DNA from: Planctomycetota bacterium
GTDB lineage: Bacteria > Planctomycetota > UBA1135 > UBA2386
Length of the DNA stretch: 64,000 nt
Assembly (NCBI GenBank): GCA_016872675.1
Contig: VGZG01000005.1
Location: forward strand, 1 to 64,000
Reading direction: 5' to 3'
Shown here in pieces: positions 61,059 through 64,000 of this stretch (positions are counted from its first letter, which is position 1; each line of letters starts with the position of its first letter). The position numbers were made by a program, and so were the translations under genes. A model generated the notes under the pieces. The model searched no databases, was not told the DNA's origin, and saw only the letters and a list, made by a program, of their open reading frames with translations.

Positions 61059-64000
61059 ATGCTCGAGAACGCCAGTCGTCAGATGTTCCTCGTCCTGCTG
61101 TCGCTCGTCGCCGGCCTCGCCTGCGCGTTGACGCTGGAGGTGCCATGGGGCCACGACCTCAAGGGCGGCACCCAACTGCGCTACGAGGTCCCGGCCGACG
61201 TGCTGGAGCAGATGCGCCAGAAAGAAGGCCTCTCCGTCGACCAGATGATGGAGCAGTCGATCGGCATCATCGCCGACCGCATCGACCCGCAGGGCACGCT
61301 CGATCCGCTGATCACCAAGAGCGGCGACACCGGCATCCTGATCGAACTGCCGTGGTTCAAGAACCCGCAGGACCTGCAGGCGGTGCTGCAGCGCATCCAG
61401 AACCTCGGCAAGCTCGAGTTCCGGATGGTCGCGACCGCCGAGTACGCCGACGGCGGCATCCGCTTCAACCTCGCGGCCGAGAAGTCGCGCCTCGAGGCGT
61501 GGCTCAAGGCGCCAGGCAACAAGGAGCTGATCGCCAAGGACCCGCAGAACATCCGGCTCTACAACGACAACGCCACCGAGGGCCCGATCTCGGTCGGCAA
61601 CCTCGCGTGGGCGCCGCGCTTCATCAAGCGCGACACCAAGGACGCGGCGACGGCGCGCTGGGACTACCGCTACGGCGACATACAGAAGATGGCCCAGGCC
61701 GTCGTCGCCACCTACGAGGAAGCGGACTACAACAACGGCACGATCCCGGAGGCGATCCTCAAGAAGCCCGCTGACGAGCAGCGCCTCGTCGAGTTCCTCG
61801 CGCTCAACATGCGCGAGACGTCGTTCTCGGGCGAACAGCTCGACGCCGGCGCAGTCGGCCGCACGCTGTACGAAGGCCGCGAGGCCGTCGGCTATGCGAT
61901 GGCGCCGGGCTGGTCGGGCGCCTACGCCGACTGGACGCAGAAGCACAAGGACGAGAACAGCGCGATCGTGCTCAACGGCGTCGTCAAGTCGGCGCCGACG
62001 ATCAACGGCAAGATCACCGGCTCGGGCGTCATCTTCGGCGACTTCACGCGCGAAGAGGTCGACGAGCTGGTCAAGGTGCTGAAGACCGGCTCGCTGCGCG
62101 TCGAGCCGCTGCTCGTCAGCAAGGAGTCGATCGGCCCGACGCTCGGCGAGGCCGCCATCCAGCGCGGCTCGTTCTCGCTGGCCGCCGGCGCCGTGCTCGT
62201 GTTCGCCTTCATGCTCGGCTACTACAAGAAGGCCGGCATGATCGCGTGCGCCACGCTCGTGCTGAACGTCTTCCTGCTGTGGGCGTCGATGCTCTTCCTG
62301 CAGGCGACGATCACGCTGCCGGGCCTCGGCGGCATCGTGCTGACGATGGGCATGGCCGTCGACGCCAACGTGCTGATCTACGAGCGCGTGCGCGAGGAAC
62401 TGGCCAAGGGCAAGGACCTGCTGCTGGCGGTCCGCGCCGGCTTCGACCGCGCGATGTCGGCGATCCTCGACTCCAACATCACGACGTTCCTCGTCGGCAT
62501 GGTGCTCTACAACGTCGGCGTCGGCCCGGTCCGCGGGTTCGCCGTCACGCTGATGGTCGGCATCGTCACGACGGTGTTCACGCAGTTCTTCGTCACGCGC
62601 CTGCTGTTCCACTACGCGCTCGAGAAGAAGTGGCTGGTGGACTACAAGCCGCGCACGCTGTTCGCCGACCTGAACGTCGACTTCGTGCGCTACATCAAGC
62701 CGTGCGTGGTCGGCAGCGCCGCGCTGATCGCCGCCGGCCTCGCCTACGCGACCTTCGTCGCCCCGCGCGAGGTCACGCTCGGCATCGACTTCACCGGCGG
62801 CGCCAACCTGCGCATGGTGCTGGCGAGGCCGCTCGCCGACGACGCCGTCAAGGCGAAGCTCAACGCCGACGAGCAGTTCCGCCGCGACTACCCCAACGTC
62901 CAGGTCAACCGCTTCGGCGACGCCAACGCCGACGGCACCGGCGACCAGTTCAACCTTCGCATCAAGCTCAACGACGCCCAGCGCGCCAAGATCGACGAGG
63001 AGCGCAAGCAGGATCGCGTCGCCCGCAAGGAGTCCGAGCAGAAGAACGACGCGCCGCCGAAGCTCTACGAGCCGCCGTATGCGCGCGAACTGCGCCGCCT
63101 GTTCGCCGACAACCTGGTCAAGCCGGCGTTCAGCACGCCGGTCACCGCGCCGGTGCCGAACGCGCCGAACCTGCAGTTCGCGCAGATCGAGGTCTATCTG
63201 ACCAAGCCGGTCGAGGTCGCCAAGGCCCAGGAGGCGCTGGCCAAGGCGCTGCCGGGCGCGACCGTGCAGGGCCTCGGCGACGCCGCCGCGGCGCAGGCGA
63301 AGGACCTGCGCGTGGAATGGCAAACGCAGTCCAACGTGCGCCCGTGGCAGATGCCCGAGGCCGTCAAGGCCGGCCTCGCTGGCCTGTCCGGCGTCGACGG
63401 CGAGCCGCTGACGCTCAGCGAACCGTTCCCGGACTCGAACGAGATCCAGGGCCGCCTCGTCAGCGACCTGCGCAACCAGGCGATCGGCGCCATCCTGCTC
63501 GCGTGGGGCCTGATCGTGCTGTACCTGCGCGTCCGCTTCCACGAGTACAAGTACGGCATCGCCGCCGTCGTCGCGCTGATCCACGACGTGTTCGTCGCGC
63601 TGGTCGCGGTCGTGCTGTGCAACAACCTCGACCTCGTGCACGCCGAGATCAACCTGGCAATGATCGCCTGCTTCCTGACGATCATCGGCTACTCGGTCAA
63701 CGACACGATCGTCATCTTCGATCGCATCCGCGAGAACGCGGTCGAGAACGCCCGCCTGGGCGTGACCGAGCCGTTCCGCGCGCTGATCAACCGCGCGCTC
63801 AACCAGACGATGTCGCGCACGCTGCTGACCAGCGGCCTGACGCTGCTCGTCGTCATCGCGCAGTTCGCGGTCAACTGGGGCAGCGAGTCGGACCTCGAGT
63901 CGTTCGCCTTCGCGATGATCATCGGCATGGCGTCCGGCGTGTACTCGACCGTGTACATCGCCGCGCCGATCCTAATCTGGCTCGACAAGGGCGACCTGAG
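61059..64000 (+). CDS. secDF: Protein translocase SecDF fusion (partial at the right edge)
   Basis: An open frame of 980 codons that continues beyond the window. SecD part: first span (about 9-25), HDLKGG (D33 region) and the MAVDANVLIYERVREE motif (D435). SecF part: GIDFTGG (575-581) and VNDTIVIFDRIREN (D882 region), with the C-terminal spans present and the end cut off. The single chain unites SecD and SecF, as in Bacillus and some planctomycetes. It uses the proton gradient to pull exported chains through SecYEG. The ATG at 61059 lies 231 bases after rplS. Confidence 0.95.
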   Translation, partial: MLENASRQMFLVLLSLVAGLACALTLEVPWGHDLKGGTQLRYEVPADVLEQMRQKEGLSVDQMMEQSIGIIADRIDPQGTLDPLITKSGDTGILIELPWFKNPQDLQAVLQRIQNLGKLEFRMVATAEYADGGIRFNLAAEKSRLEAWLKAPGNKELIAKDPQNIRLYNDNATEGPISVGNLAWAPRFIKRDTKDAATARWDYRYGDIQKMAQAVVATYEEADYNNGTIPEAILKKPADEQRLVEFLALNMRETSFSGEQLDAGAVGRTLYEGREAVGYAMAPGWSGAYADWTQKHKDENSAIVLNGVVKSAPTINGKITGSGVIFGDFTREEVDELVKVLKTGSLRVEPLLVSKESIGPTLGEAAIQRGSFSLAAGAVLVFAFMLGYYKKAGMIACATLVLNVFLLWASMLFLQATITLPGLGGIVLTMGMAVDANVLIYERVREELAKGKDLLLAVRAGFDRAMSAILDSNITTFLVGMVLYNVGVGPVRGFAVTLMVGIVTTVFTQFFVTRLLFHYALEKKWLVDYKPRTLFADLNVDFVRYIKPCVVGSAALIAAGLAYATFVAPREVTLGIDFTGGANLRMVLARPLADDAVKAKLNADEQFRRDYPNVQVNRFGDANADGTGDQFNLRIKLNDAQRAKIDEERKQDRVARKESEQKNDAPPKLYEPPYARELRRLFADNLVKPAFSTPVTAPVPNAPNLQFAQIEVYLTKPVEVAKAQEALAKALPGATVQGLGDAAAAQAKDLRVEWQTQSNVRPWQMPEAVKAGLAGLSGVDGEPLTLSEPFPDSNEIQGRLVSDLRNQAIGAILLAWGLIVLYLRVRFHEYKYGIAAVVALIHDVFVALVAVVLCNNLDLVHAEINLAMIACFLTIIGYSVNDTIVIFDRIRENAVENARLGVTEPFRALINRALNQTMSRTLLTSGLTLLVVIAQFAVNWGSESDLESFAFAMIIGMASGVYSTVYIAAPILIWLDKGDL

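Noticed and set aside
60933-63641. Open frame of 902 codons on the minus strand
   Set aside because: It is antisense to the SecDF fusion, which has intact motifs over the same bases; the frame is low-complexity Asp/Arg/Val.

Overview
The window is G+C-rich bacterial chromosome (about two thirds G+C by eye), densely coded, with one dominant strand over long stretches. The best supported placement is Planctomycetota. The EF-Tu gene carries a switch I segment (KGGTVRDA followed by VTI) that I remember from planctomycete EF-Tu and not from other bacteria. The many lipoproteins, Ig-like surface proteins and a fused SecDF are compatible with this. I could not run a search, so the placement is an inference (about 0.75).

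Layout. 0.2-3.3 kb (+): cystathionine beta-synthase, an AlkD-like HEAT protein with a lysine/proline tail, and a TatD nuclease. 3.4-11.2 kb (-): a type IV pilus / type II secretion-like set with pilT-pilB-pilC, a TPR protein and a pilin, preceded by an OmpA-like protein and prepilin peptidase. 11.4-25.0 kb (-): four tandem, mostly very large lipoproteins with Ig-like/beta-rich domains, separated by hairpin-rich spacers. 25.4-29.9 kb (-): an aspartate carbamoyltransferase fused to a PyrI-type zinc domain, a degenerate MnmE-like GTPase overlapping type III pantothenate kinase, and a PDZ membrane protein.

30.1-45.0 kb (-): the core information-processing block, read from right to left: tRNA-Thr, Tyr, Gly, Thr, tuf, tRNA-Trp, secE, nusG, rplK, rplA, rplJ, rplL, rpoB, rpoC, rpsL, rpsG. 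The order matches the classic bacterial arrangement, but fusA is not beside rpsG. Terminator-like or attenuator-like hairpins separate tRNA-Trp from secE, nusG from rplK, rplL from rpoB, and rpsG from the next gene.

45.0-52.6 kb: a response-regulator receiver protein, a MutS2 lacking its Smr nuclease domain, a cystathionine gamma-lyase/synthase, an HU-like protein with an acidic/basic tail, a Kdo/WaaP-like kinase homologue, two lipoproteins and trpS. 52.8-56.9 kb (+): a translationally coupled cluster of a WPFF-repeat lipoprotein, an MlaE-like permease, an MlaF-like ATPase and an MlaD-like MCE protein. This is probably a lipid-transport system with an unfamiliar extra component and is my main candidate for an undescribed system. 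56.9-64 kb: a DCC thiol-oxidoreductase-like protein, a secreted double-domain cyanophycinase-like protein, riboflavin synthase, trmD-rplS, and a SecDF fusion that runs off the right edge.

No insertion sequence, prophage, CRISPR array or rRNA gene was seen. Composition and codon use look uniform, so nothing points to recent transfer.
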